A stretch of 64,000 nucleotides of DNA from Lachnospiraceae bacterium (GCA_025758065.1 CP107199.1:1086001-1150000); one strand, 5' to 3'; positions 33,389-42,191 are shown, counted from the stretch's first letter. Program-made: numbers and translations. Notes: generated by a model from the sequence alone, not told the origin.

Positions 33389-33925
33389 TTACTGTTCAGG
33401 CTCCTGCTCTACCACGCCGATGTATGGCAGGTTGCGGTATTTCTGGTCATAATCCAGACCATAACCTACTACAAACTCATCCGGGATAGTAAAACATGTA
33501 TAATCTACAGTCACCTGCTTCTTCACACGGCGCTCCGGCTTGTCAAGAAGGGTACACAGACGGATATCCTTCGGTCCTCTCTGCTTTAATACCTCGATCA
33601 GGTATGCCAGAGTACGTCCGGAGTCAATAATATCTTCTACGATCAGGACATCTTTTCCCTCTAACGGCTCATCAAGATCCTTAATGATACGTACTACTCC
33701 GCTGGATACAGTACCTGAGCCATAGCTGGATACGGACATGAAATCCATAGAAACCGGCACTTTCAGTCTCTTTGCCAGCTCACAGGTGAAAAATACGCCT
33801 CCCTTTAAAATGCAGATCAGGTGAATGCTCTTTCCAGCATAATCTTTATTAATGCACTCTGCTACCTCATTAATCCGCTTATCTACTTCTTCTTCTGTTA
33901 ATAACACACGAATTTTGTCTGCCAT
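33389..33925 (-). CDS. hpt: hypoxanthine phosphoribosyltransferase
   Basis: 178 residues. The PRPP-binding motif is VLIVEDIIDSGRTLAYL with the acidic pair E-D before I-I-D-S-G; the flexible loop contains SSYGSGTVSSG, and the purine-binding end has EFVVGYGLDYDQKYRNLPYI. It converts hypoxanthine (and usually guanine) with PRPP to IMP or GMP. The order tilS-hpt-ftsH is conserved. GGAGG precedes the ATG; it follows tilS after 3 bases. Confidence 0.96.
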   Translation of the reverse strand: MADKIRVLLTEEEVDKRINEVAECINKDYAGKSIHLICILKGGVFFTCELAKRLKVPVSMDFMSVSSYGSGTVSSGVVRIIKDLDEPLEGKDVLIVEDIIDSGRTLAYLIEVLKQRGPKDIRLCTLLDKPERRVKKQVTVDYTCFTIPDEFVVGYGLDYDQKYRNLPYIGVVEQEPEQ

Positions 33926-33928
33926 GAT

Positions 33929-35323
33929 TTATCCTCCGTTTTTGATCTTAACCTGTAATACTCGTTTTGTATCTGGCCCTATCTTATAATAATTGCTGAT
34001 GCGCCACCCTATGATCCACATGATATGGTCTCCGTCTGCCAGCAGTGCCACCTGCTCCCGCTTATCTGCAGGTATCTTTTCATCGATCATAAAGCGGCGA
34101 AGCGCTTTTTTGCGGTCTTTATCCAGCATAATATAATCTCCGGTCTGTCTGGTCCTGACAACGGGCGTACCCTTTATTTTATCACAATCAAACCATTTCG
34201 TATACATCTTTTGCGGAAATTCCATGGCTTTTTCATAAGAAAAAACCTCAAATTCTGGCTCCGGAAGGGAAGTTTTTAACGTTTCTTTTACAGCGTCATC
34301 TGATCCTTTATTTTTCCCGGCATTTTCATGTACCCCGATCTTTACCCCGCCATATACTTTTTCCGCCTGCAGGCCATAGGGAAGGCTGATCCTGCGTCCC
34401 GTCTGCTTCCCAAACAGTTCTGCCGTCTGTTCCCCGTGGACCAGGCTCAGATCCTTTGCCGATCCGGCATATTGTTTTAAAAGTTCCATGATGCTGTACA
34501 GCTGGATCACCGGATCTGCCTGCTTAAATGGTTCTTCCGGGATCATACAGTGATCATCTGCCAATGTGACCTGTTCCCTGATCCATTCTTTTGCCTGTTT
34601 TTTTAAATAGGCATCTGCCATTCCTGCCAGATATCCGGCCCTTCGTATCCCCGCTTCCGCCCCGGTGGTTATCTCTTCTTTAACAGCCGGAAGGATATGA
34701 CTGCGGATGCGGTTTCTTGCATAATGATCCGTATCATTGCTGGAATCATTGACCCAGGAAATTTCCTTTTCTTCCAGATATGCCAGTATCTCTTCCTTCT
34801 CTGCATCTAAAAGAGGTCTTATAATGTTTTCCCGTACATAAGGAATGCCTTTTAAACCTCCAAGCCCGCTTCCACGGAATAAATTCAGCAAAATAGTCTC
34901 TGCCTGATCCCGGCTGTGATGGGCCACTGCTATTTTAACCGGTCTTTTTGTTTCTTTTTCCCAGTTTCTTCCAGTTTCTTCCAGCGCCTGATACCGGATC
35001 AGACGTCCGGCCTCTTCTTCTGACAGCCCATTTTCAGAAGCATATTGTTTTACATCTGCTTTTATCATATGACAGGGGACATGAAAAGCTTCACTGATTT
35101 TTTGTGAAAAGGCTGCATCCCGGTCCGCTTCTTCCCCGCGAAGACCATGGTGTACATGCAAAGACCTAAGCTTTAATCCAAATTCCTCTCTCATATCTGC
35201 AAGCAGACTTAAAAGGCAGACAGAGTCTGCCCCGCCGGACAGCGCAATGATCACAGGATCACCCGGCTGCAGCATATGATGTTCTTTTATGGTCTGCCTT
35301 ACTTTCTGTTTCAGCTTCTCCAT
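33929..35323 (-). CDS. tilS: tRNA(Ile)-lysidine synthase
   Basis: 464 residues. The ATP pyrophosphatase P-loop is IIALSGGADSVCLLSLL (SGGADS at 29-34). Further family blocks are LHVHHGLRGEEADRDAAFSQ, VAHHSRDQAETILLNLFRGSGL and the substrate-binding WVNDSSNDTDHYARNRIR. The C-terminal TilS domain (TGDYIMLDKDRKKALRRFMI) is complete. It changes C34 of the minor tRNA-Ile to lysidine, needed to read AUA. It sits between spoIIE and hpt, the Bacillus-like order. Confidence 0.96.
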   Translation of the reverse strand: MEKLKQKVRQTIKEHHMLQPGDPVIIALSGGADSVCLLSLLADMREEFGLKLRSLHVHHGLRGEEADRDAAFSQKISEAFHVPCHMIKADVKQYASENGLSEEEAGRLIRYQALEETGRNWEKETKRPVKIAVAHHSRDQAETILLNLFRGSGLGGLKGIPYVRENIIRPLLDAEKEEILAYLEEKEISWVNDSSNDTDHYARNRIRSHILPAVKEEITTGAEAGIRRAGYLAGMADAYLKKQAKEWIREQVTLADDHCMIPEEPFKQADPVIQLYSIMELLKQYAGSAKDLSLVHGEQTAELFGKQTGRRISLPYGLQAEKVYGGVKIGVHENAGKNKGSDDAVKETLKTSLPEPEFEVFSYEKAMEFPQKMYTKWFDCDKIKGTPVVRTRQTGDYIMLDKDRKKALRRFMIDEKIPADKREQVALLADGDHIMWIIGWRISNYYKIGPDTKRVLQVKIKNGG

Positions 35324-35465
35324 GATGATCTTATTTCTCCTGCGCTTTTTCTATTTGTCTGCACCATATCTGCCTTTATCACAGCTATGCTGCTTTCGCG
35401 CACTTTTAATATACCTGTATCTCTCCCCATAAGCAAGGGGCATTTCCTTTTAGATCTTTACTTTT

Positions 35466-35620
35466 GTTACAGTTCAGCCATGCGCTGGTTTGAATGAGGG
35501 AGTGTGTTGCAAGCTTGCTTGCATAAGCACTTTCTCATCCAAATCAGCATATGGTGGAACCACCAAGCTTCTTGTTTTCATGAATATGGAAACAAGAAGA
35601 TGTCATGGCTGAACTGTAAC
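35466..35620. repeat. 155-bp palindromic element after spoIIE
   Basis: GTTACAGTTCAGCCATG (35466-35482) is perfectly inverted at 35604-35620. Inside are smaller inverted repeats (CTTCTTGTTT/AAACAAGAAG, ggtggaaccacc, gcaagcttgc). The right arm begins directly after the spoIIE stop codon. The right arm plus about 15 more bases recurs at the end of trmB (55013 onward). The rest of the gap (35324-35465) holds nothing recognisable. Confidence 0.75.
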
Positions 35621-37021
35621 TTACTTTTTCCATACCTGGACTGCCAGGACTGTCATATCATCTCTGGCTCCCGGCACAAAAGACAGCGCAAAATCCAGCA
35701 CATGCTCTGCCATATCCTGAGGGGGCATTTCCTCTAAACTGTCTAAAAACTGCCCCATGACCTGCTCCTTATCGTCTCCCGGCAGTGCATCTAACACTCC
35801 GTCCGTTACCATGATCAGCCGGTCCCCGTCCCAAAGCTTCCGGGATAATAATACCGGCTCTGCCTGTTCTAATGCGCCTGCAGGAACCTGTCTCCCTTCT
35901 AAGACCTGGATGCCTTCCTGTCCCATTACAAAAGCCCCAGGTGCCCCCAGTTTGAATATTTCCAGGGCCCCTGTATACAGATCGATACAGCCTGCGTCAA
36001 GGGCTGCCGGGTGTTGTTCTCCACCTGCCAGCAAAAGCACTGTATTTACCAGTTTAAAGGCCGAGCGGGGGGCAAAACCGGTTTCCAATAAAGTCTCCAG
36101 CAATTCCACGATCCGCCTGCTCTCCCGACTGGCCTCTGCCCCAAATCCCATTCCATCACACAGGCTGAACATCACCTGACTGCTGCCTCTTTCGCAGAAA
36201 CTGTAATTATCCCCAGAATACCGTTCTCCCTGTTTTGGAACCCCCGCAGCACCCCAGGTCAGGTAATAATCGCCTTTTTCCTCAAAACGCACAGTTTCAA
36301 ACTTCCGGGTAATAATGCTCCGGCTGTCTTTAGCTGGAAGCCAGGCGGTATCCGGGAACACCTCTCCCATCAGCTCTGCCGCATCTTTTGAAGTAACGCA
36401 GCGGCCATTGGTGGTCTTTGCTGTAAGATAGATTTCCCGGCGTCCGTTGTCATATTCCAGTAAAAGCATGCTATCTGCTAAAATGTGGTATCTGCGAAAT
36501 TCTTTTTTTATGGCCCCTTTATATTCTTCTGTAATATTTTTAGCCCCGCCGATCTGTCTGGAAAACTCATCCAGTATCACTGCCAGTTCCCTAAACTGTG
36601 AAATGACCACATCCCGGCTTTCTAAAAAACGGTTCTTCCAGGAAAGATTCATGGCAGCCCTGGCAAAGCTGCGATTTAACTGTTCTAAATAATCCCGTTT
36701 TCTACGGCAGTCCTTCTTAAAAAGCTCCGGCATGTCCTCAGCACTGATATGTCCGTTCTGCTCAAAAATACGCAAAAGATAATACAGATAATAACTGTCC
36801 TCTTTTTCGCTGTCCTCATAAAGACTGCACCCGCCGCAACTGCCGCAGACCAGTGTTGCGCAGGTCTGCATGGCAGCCAGCCCGTCATCCTTTGTAAGAC
36901 TGCCCGTTTCCCCTGCCCCATCATCAAAGGCTTTTGCCAGCTGTTCCAGTGACTGTGACATATCTTTTAACTTTCTGGCTGTATAATAATTGATCCCATT
37001 TTCATTTCTGCCTGACAACAC
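35621..37021 (-). CDS. spoIIE: SpoIIE-type protein phosphatase lacking the membrane domain
   Basis: 466 residues starting with GTG at 37019-37021 behind AGGAGGG. The C-terminal half is a PP2C-type phosphatase: SLCDGMGFGAEASRESR with a metal-binding Asp, MVTDGVLDAL, and RDDMTVLAVQVW. The N-terminal half matches the SpoIIE middle region, including a Cys cluster (CATLVCGSCGGC). B. subtilis SpoIIE is about 830 residues with ten N-terminal transmembrane helices; none are encoded here or in the 140 bases upstream. SpoIIE dephosphorylates SpoIIAA to activate sigma-F. Its position between divIC and tilS supports orthology; how a soluble form finds the septum is open. Confidence 0.88.
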   Translation of the reverse strand: MLSGRNENGINYYTARKLKDMSQSLEQLAKAFDDGAGETGSLTKDDGLAAMQTCATLVCGSCGGCSLYEDSEKEDSYYLYYLLRIFEQNGHISAEDMPELFKKDCRRKRDYLEQLNRSFARAAMNLSWKNRFLESRDVVISQFRELAVILDEFSRQIGGAKNITEEYKGAIKKEFRRYHILADSMLLLEYDNGRREIYLTAKTTNGRCVTSKDAAELMGEVFPDTAWLPAKDSRSIITRKFETVRFEEKGDYYLTWGAAGVPKQGERYSGDNYSFCERGSSQVMFSLCDGMGFGAEASRESRRIVELLETLLETGFAPRSAFKLVNTVLLLAGGEQHPAALDAGCIDLYTGALEIFKLGAPGAFVMGQEGIQVLEGRQVPAGALEQAEPVLLSRKLWDGDRLIMVTDGVLDALPGDDKEQVMGQFLDSLEEMPPQDMAEHVLDFALSFVPGARDDMTVLAVQVWKK

Positions 37022-37028
37022 AAAAAAT

Positions 37029-37071
37029 CCCTCCTAATCTGCGCATCATCCAGTATACGCACCTAGGAGGG
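37029..37071 (-). promoter_or_regulatory. hairpin that can mask the spoIIE ribosome binding site
   Basis: In the transcript CCCTCCTA (37071-37064) can pair with TAGGAGGG (37036-37029), which is the spoIIE Shine-Dalgarno sequence. An inner TGCG/CGCA pair extends the structure. Confidence 0.5.
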
Positions 37072-37161
37072 AAATATCTGTCATATTTTCATGTTTTTCC
37101 CAGAAAATGTTTCGACATATTCTGCAATTGACCTGACACCTTTTTACAGTTTGCCTTTGTT

Positions 37162-37506
37162 TTATTTATTAGGCTTTAAAAGAATCTCATCTGGATTTAC
37201 CAGTCCCAGTTTTTCCTTTGCAACTTCCTCTGCAAACTGCTTGGTCTTTACATAAACCTTGTATTCTTCCAGCTTTTTCGTCCGTTCTTCTTCATCACGC
37301 AGCTGTGCCTCCAGCTGCTGTTCCTTCTGCTGATAATCCAGGTCCGACTTCTTCAAGGTTGAGCCCTTTGCGTTTACTGCAGCTGCAAGACAGATAACTA
37401 CCATTGTAACGCCAAGTACGGCCATTCTGTTTGCCCATTTTTCGCGCTTTACACGCTTTGATCTTCCGTAAGAGCTCATTTTGTTCGTCACCATCTTTTT
37501 ATTCAT
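37162..37506 (-). CDS. divIC: septum formation initiator DivIC/FtsB-like
   Basis: 114 residues. A basic N-terminus (KMSSYGRSKRVKREKWANR) leads to one transmembrane helix (MAVLGVTMVVICLAAAVNA), then a coiled coil (about 60-90) and the conserved C-terminal KEKLGLVNPDEI block. DivIC works with FtsL and DivIB in septum assembly. The gene overlaps the end of yabQ by 4 bases, indicating translational coupling. Confidence 0.9.
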   Translation of the reverse strand: MNKKMVTNKMSSYGRSKRVKREKWANRMAVLGVTMVVICLAAAVNAKGSTLKKSDLDYQQKEQQLEAQLRDEEERTKKLEEYKVYVKTKQFAEEVAKEKLGLVNPDEILLKPNK

Positions 37507-37829
37507 TTTTTTATTTTAAACCATTTACCGGCCTTTTTCAAGACCGCAAACAGAAAACGGCTGACGATTCTGTCATAAAGCGACATCCCCACAAGGACAC
37601 CCACAATAGCATATAGACGCAATCCACCGTCATTTTGCTCATACAGCAGCATAAAAGTGACAACCCCTGCAAAGATCCAAAACAGAAAATCCTCAATTCC
37701 CCTTACAAAAGAACTGTGTTTTATCATAAGCCTCAGTACCCGGAAAAGGTCGTACACCAGCATTAGCCAACCACCTACCAGCAGGCTTAATAAAAGCAGC
37801 CACGCTTCATAACGGATCTGCATACTCAT
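37503..37829 (-). CDS. yabQ: spore cortex biosynthesis protein YabQ
   Basis: 108 residues with three to four transmembrane helices and the YabQ pattern: GGWLMLVYDLFRVLRLMIKH, then ED-FLFWIFAGVVTFMLLYEQNDGGLRLYA split by the usual turn, ending in a basic tail. It is needed for cortex formation in Bacillus. GGAGG precedes its ATG. It follows yabP by 25 bases in the conserved yabP-yabQ-divIC order. Confidence 0.9.
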   Translation of the reverse strand: MSMQIRYEAWLLLLSLLVGGWLMLVYDLFRVLRLMIKHSSFVRGIEDFLFWIFAGVVTFMLLYEQNDGGLRLYAIVGVLVGMSLYDRIVSRFLFAVLKKAGKWFKIKK

Positions 37830-37854
37830 ACAACAAATACCTCCGGCCCTGCTC

Positions 37855-38142
37855 TTATTTTAAAAGCCGGGATAAGAAAGATTCCCCGGAATGTTTAAGT
37901 GCTGCATTAGAGCTGTAATTTAAACTGTCTATCTGGCCTTCCAGATCCAGCTCCCCCTTTTCCAGCGTAAGCCTCTTTACATGAAGCTCCTTTCCCCTTA
38001 TGGTCAGAAGACCCATTTCAGTGTCCAGTACGATCTCATTTTCATCAAAAGACACTACATCATTGACTCCTGTCACAGAGCCTGCATGCCTGTCCGAAAG
38101 GACCAGACGGTGAAGCCGCCCGGACGATATTTTCTCTTCCAT
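37855..38142 (-). CDS. yabP: sporulation protein YabP
   Basis: 95 residues from ATG at 38140-38142 (GGGGGTGATCTT upstream). The YabP/YqfC signature is present: LVLSDRHAGSVTGVNDVVSF, then VLDTEMGLLTIRGKELHVKR and LEKGELDLEGQID. Longer frames upstream have no ribosome site. It acts in spore coat/cortex assembly. Normally rqcP (yabO) and hup lie directly upstream; here about 3.4 kb of foreign or decayed DNA separates them. Confidence 0.92.
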   Translation of the reverse strand: MEEKISSGRLHRLVLSDRHAGSVTGVNDVVSFDENEIVLDTEMGLLTIRGKELHVKRLTLEKGELDLEGQIDSLNYSSNAALKHSGESFLSRLLK

Positions 38143-38231
38143 AAGATCACCCCCATAATATTTAACCGGCACATATTTTGATCCCAACAGCAGCATATGT
38201 ATCAATTAAATATATGGGAGAATATCAGCTT

Positions 38232-38793
38232 TTATTCATAAAGCGCCAGTCCTGCTTTCAGGTTTTCGATCACTTTTTCCCTCAGTTTGTCCGGCCCTAT
38301 TACTTTGCAGTCTTTACAGTGATGAGTACAGAAAATAGCAGCACCCATCAGACTCACCTTGGCTGTCACATGGACCCAGTCAGGATGATCCGGATCTTTT
38401 ATATCACGGGACTGGATGCTCCATCCAAAATCATCGATCAGATTGTTGATGATCGCCGGGTTACAGCTTAAATGGATCCGCACTGTTTCATCTGAATACA
38501 TTACCGGATGGTCATTTCGGTACTCACTGGCCTGAAAAACCTCATGAGCTGCATCCCGGAAATAAGGAAGGAGCTGGTCCGGCAGCGGCTTTCTGGGTTC
38601 ATCCAGCATCTGTATCTGCAAAATGCGGTCAATGCGGAAATTTGTCAGCCCGTCCGGGTATTTAGGATTGCCTGCTATAAGATAATAATAACCATTACTT
38701 GACATAACTGCATAAGGATCGATGGCCCGGGGGGCATCACTGGTGGGCGCCAGCTTTAACCTTTTATCATAGCGGCCATAAAGAACAGATTTG
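38232..38793 (-). pseudogene. WYL-domain regulator, C-terminal fragment
   Basis: The frame gives the WYL core and C-terminal extension: YGRYDKRLKLAPTSDAPRA, then IDPYAV, SNGYYYLIAGNPKYPDGLTN, FRIDRI, and the WCX-like end. WYL domains bind ligands in transcription regulators. No start codon or helix-turn-helix is present on this piece; the matching N-terminal part lies at 39878-40222 on the same strand. The upstream boundary is blurred by a few bases. Confidence 0.8.
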
Positions 38794-39877
38794 CACAGAT
38801 CTTAAAAGACGGCGGAGAGCAGTTTAAAGAGATCCAGAAATTTATAAATAATCCCCGGGAACCACAATATATCCTGGTACACGCTTCCAAACTGGAAGAA
38901 GGATATCTGGCTATCAGCCTTTTAGCAGGTATCTACAACGAAATCAATCAGCGTGGAGAATGGGAAGACGGGATGTCTGATGGGAATGAAAAAACAGAAC
39001 CTTTTGGCGCCACCCCCACAGAGCCTGGCATCCAGTGGTCAGAGAGCTGGCAATGCCTCCCCATTATTCCATATAATGAAGCCGACGACTATTATAACTG
39101 GCATGAAGACAGTTTCTCTGCTTTTGGCAGCTCCTTCATGGCCAGTCAGAAAACAAACGACACCTTTGTTCCTTACTGGACAGAAAATGAGGACAAACCG
39201 GTGTGCATCACCATGAATGACTCCGGCTTTTTCATGTGGCAACGGATCATTGAAACCTTAAATAACTTCAGCAGCAATGAACAGGTCTACATCCTCATCC
39301 TTCACGAAGAAAATAACTTTGATTCCATTAACTCTTTTGGCGGATTTGGCGGATTTGACACCTTTGAGTCAGACAGCGATAAAAACTGGAAGAACATGCA
39401 GAAGATAAACTGGTAATCTTTGCCGGATACGGCGGAACAGATGTAGACGAAAAAAATAATAAAATGAAGGAATTTATTGATGCCAACCCCGGTATCAAAA
39501 GCCGTATTAACTCCACCTTCTATTTTCCGTCCTATACAGCCCCGGAAATGGCTGAAATCTTTAAAAAGCATGTGGAAATGAGTGGCTATGAACTGCCAGA
39601 AGGCTGGAAAGAACCGGTTACTGCCTATTTTGCAGACCGGGTAAATGATGAAAACTTCGGAAATGGCCGTGAGGCCAGAGCATTATTTGAAAAAGTCTCT
39701 GTCCAGATGGCAAAACGGCTCATGGGCAGCGAAAACGGTGAACAAAAAAATACCCTTAGCGAAAAAGCCATAAAACAATGCCGGATCAGCGACATTGAAG
39801 GCGCGATCCGGCGGGCAAGGGAAGAAAACAAACAGATCTCAGGCCGTGTGAAGGTGCATAACAGGATCGGTTTTTAA
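38776..39877 (+). pseudogene. AAA ATPase (CbxX/SpoVK-like) remnant lacking its P-loop
   Basis: The plus strand encodes the N-terminal region of such a protein (ILKDGGEQFKEIQKFINN, YILVHASKLEEGYLAISLLAG, then a Trp- and Phe-rich stretch), shifts frame near 39385, and continues with the C-terminal half of an AAA domain: KLVIFAGYGGTDVDE (sensor 1), FIDANPGIKSRINSTFYFPS (arginine-finger region), and the lid (NFGNGREARALFEKV). Walker A and Walker B are absent, so an internal deletion removed the ATPase core. There is no start codon. It lies inside a WYL gene on the opposite strand and ends with TAA at 39875-39877. Confidence 0.8.
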
Positions 39878-40222
39878 TCTTCCACGAACATTCATAGCAG
39901 GTGTAAGCTCCAGACAGGCAGCTACATACGTAGATAAAGTCACATTTTCCAGATCATGATCCGGAACCAGACTGCCGTAACGGTTTTTCTTAAAGCAGAA
40001 AAGCCGGATGCTGCAGTAATCAGTTCCGGAAGTGGTCTGGTAAAAATCATTGAGAAAACGCTTTACCGTATCTGGGGAAACCATTTTCTGCGGGGCCGTT
40101 ACATGATCATACCTGCGGTTAATGATCCCGGTCAGTTCAGACACTGTAACCGGCGTATGCAGCTCCAATAATGTGTTTAAAATAAAAACTCCATTTAAAC
40201 GGCTGGTAAACAGTGTATTCAT
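39878..40222 (-). pseudogene. WYL-domain regulator, N-terminal fragment
   Basis: Starts at ATG 40220-40222 behind AAAGGAGG. About 115 residues remain: FTSRLNGVFILNTLLELHTP, TVSELTGIINRRYDH, and a helix-turn-helix-like VSPDTVKRFLNDFYQ, as in the N-termini of WYL regulators. The frame runs into the AAA fragment and stops there. Together with 38232-38793 it would give a regulator of about 300 residues, minus a short joining stretch. Confidence 0.75.
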
Positions 40223-40231
40223 AAGCAATTC

Positions 40232-40270
40232 CTCCTTTGCTATCTCTGTTACCAGATCATAGCAAAGGAG
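40232..40270 (-). promoter_or_regulatory. 12-bp inverted repeat covering the WYL gene ribosome site
   Basis: CTCCTTTGCTAT (40232-40243) is perfectly inverted at 40259-40270. In the minus-strand transcript the downstream arm contains the Shine-Dalgarno AAAGGAG. A second palindrome, TGGGGAAA/TTTCCCCA (40272-40289), lies next to it. This could be a regulator operator or an RNA hairpin. Confidence 0.55.
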
Positions 40271-40338
40271 TTGGGGAAAAATTTCCCCAGATATTTAATC
40301 TTCGTCGAATTCTTCTTTTATATACTGCCATCTCCTGA

Positions 40339-41247
40339 TCAGCATATTTTACTTAAAAAATCTGCTTCAGATCCTGCTCTGGCAGCTGCCTTAAGCCATA
40401 CACTCAGACGTTCCGCATCTGTTTCATCTAAGATCATCTTACGAGTTTTCATAGTTACTGGGCCACTTTCTTCCAAAAGTTCCAGGATACTTTGTGCTTT
40501 TCCCTGATTTAGTCCCTTTTCCAATCCAATCTTCTCTCCACGCTCCAATCCTATTGATAAGATGCTCATCCTTACAGCCTCCCATTCTTCTGATTGCTTT
40601 ACTTCTGTCACGATCTCATTTAACTGCATTATACGCTCATCTTTTACCAGGATCTCTGGATTTTCCAAAGTCGTATGCTTCATATACTGCAGCAGGCTGA
40701 CCAGTACCGGTTCACCATTCTTACTGGACATATTTAGGAATATCTTTGTTGTCCCGTCTTCCAGATGCAGATCTTTTATCTCTTCGCATTGCTCTGTAAA
40801 TGTGTACTTTGCCAGGTCTTTTCCAAAAATATCCTTCTGGGTGATGAATGTAATGATCGTTGGCGGAAGATATTTATATCTCGTTTCTCTTCCCGATTTC
40901 AAAACAGGTGTATCCATCAGCCCCTGATAAAATCTGGCCCTGCGGCGCATATCATCCTACTCCGCGTCATTTTGCATTTCTGTTGCGAAATTGCGTCCCG
41001 ATATATCTGTGGCTCTGGCATCCAGGCGGATGGCACGCTGTCCGCTGCGGTTTAAAATAACTTCTTCCACATGTACCTCTTTTAATTCCAGATCCTTTTC
41101 ACCCATTATGATACTCAAAACATTCCTGTGGGCTGTTTCATTTTTCATAACCGACAAAAACAATGCAAAATCGCAGAGATTAAACTCTCCTTCTTCTAAC
41201 TGCACCAAGTCTTTTACTGCTTCCTGTTCCCATACATTTTGTGTCAT
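40339..41247 (-). pseudogene. Rpn/PD-(D/E)XK nuclease-family protein with nonsense codon
   Basis: Start ATG at 41245-41247 (AAAGGACG upstream). The N-terminal nuclease core reads NVLSIIMGEKDLELKEVHVE, then RAIRLDARATD and FATEMQ, giving the D-x(n)-E-x-Q site of Rpn-type recombination-promoting nucleases. Codon 97 (40957-40959) is TAG; after it the frame continues DDMRRRARFYQGLMDTP and ends with the helical IGLEKGLNQGKAQSILELLE tail typical of the family. One base change accounts for the stop, and only a 96-residue fragment would be made. Confidence 0.82.
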
Positions 41248-41519
41248 AGGCATCGTCCTTTCTGTTGTGCGGCAGAAAGTTTTTCTCCGTACTCTCTGCC
41301 CGATCCATTAATCAGTGATTTAAGCAAAGAGTTCAGATAAGATGCTGTGTTTGATACAGCTTAGAATTTTAGAATCTTTAGAAATTTATTTGAAATCCTA
41401 CTTATACTCAGAATAGCAGTTTTACAGGAAAATGTCCAGAGTTCAAGCGCAAAACTCTCCCCTCCCATACTCAATAATGTTCTCTCGGAATCTTTCTTGG
41501 CCTGATTTTATCCATTCCC

Positions 41520-41759
41520 TTACAAATACTCAAACATCTCTTTCGCATCTTCCTTACGGATCGCATCCTGCACGCTTGTGACCTTTACCTTTACAGCCTT
41601 GGTTCCAAATGCGATCTCGATCACATCTCCTGCCTTAACCTCTGCACTGGCTCTTGCTACCTTATCGTTAAGCATCACACGGCCACTGTCGCAGGCTTCG
41701 TTTGCTACAGTCCTTCTTTTAATGATACGGGATACTTTCAGGTATTTATCTAATCTCAT
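41520..41759 (-). CDS. rqcP: S4-domain RNA-binding protein RqcP
   Basis: 79 residues from ATG at 41757-41759; a 4-codon longer start sits too close to AAAGGA. An S4 domain spans nearly the whole protein: MRLDKYLKVSRIIKRRTVAN, EACDSGRVMLNDKVARASAE, VKAGDVIEI. In Bacillus RqcP (YabO) works with RqcH on stalled 50S subunits to add Ala tails. The hup-rqcP-yabP order is conserved, here broken downstream by an insertion. Confidence 0.93.
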   Translation of the reverse strand: MRLDKYLKVSRIIKRRTVANEACDSGRVMLNDKVARASAEVKAGDVIEIAFGTKAVKVKVTSVQDAIRKEDAKEMFEYL

Positions 41760-41851
41760 GTTTTTTATCATTCCTTTCGTTTCATTTAAGGCACAAACAA
41801 ATTATGCAAAATGTTATGCTCCTTCACGCTTTGATCTATATCTGCAATAAA

Positions 41852-41894
41852 AAAAGTGCCAGCATAGGACTTTTACCTATATCTTAGCACTTTT
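41852..41894 (-). terminator. terminator between hup and rqcP
   Basis: AAAAGTGC (41852-41859) pairs with GCACTTTT (41887-41894), with an inner ATAGG/CCTAT stem; A-rich sequence on the left makes a T-tract on the minus strand. It probably lets hup be transcribed in excess over rqcP. Confidence 0.7.
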
Positions 41895-41915
41895 AATTGC
41901 TTTTAGAAAAATCAA

Positions 41916-42191
41916 TTACTTATTGATCTCGTCCTTTAAAGCCTTACCTGGTTTGAACTTAGGTGTCTTGGAAGCTGCGATGGTCATGGTCTCGCCGGTT
42001 CTTGGGTTTCTTCCTTCACGTGCTGGTCTCTCGCTGACTTCGAAGTTACCGAATCCAACTAACTGAACCTTTCCGCCCTTTGCCAGTTCTTCTGCTACTG
42101 CATCAGTAAAAGCCTTAACTGCCTTTTCTGCATCCTTTTTAGAAATTTCTGCCTTCTCAGCTACTGCTGCGATTAACTCTGTCTTGTTCAT
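41916..42191 (-). CDS. hup: DNA-binding protein HU
   Basis: 91 residues starting at ATG 42189-42191 with TAGGAGG upstream. The HU fold is complete: MNKTELIAAVAEKAEISKKD, then FGNFEVSERPAREGRNPRTG (DNA-intercalating arm with the conserved N-P-R-T-G), and KFKPGKALKDEIN. It compacts and bends DNA as a homodimer. It has its own strong promoter directly upstream. Confidence 0.97.
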   Translation of the reverse strand: MNKTELIAAVAEKAEISKKDAEKAVKAFTDAVAEELAKGGKVQLVGFGNFEVSERPAREGRNPRTGETMTIAASKTPKFKPGKALKDEINK

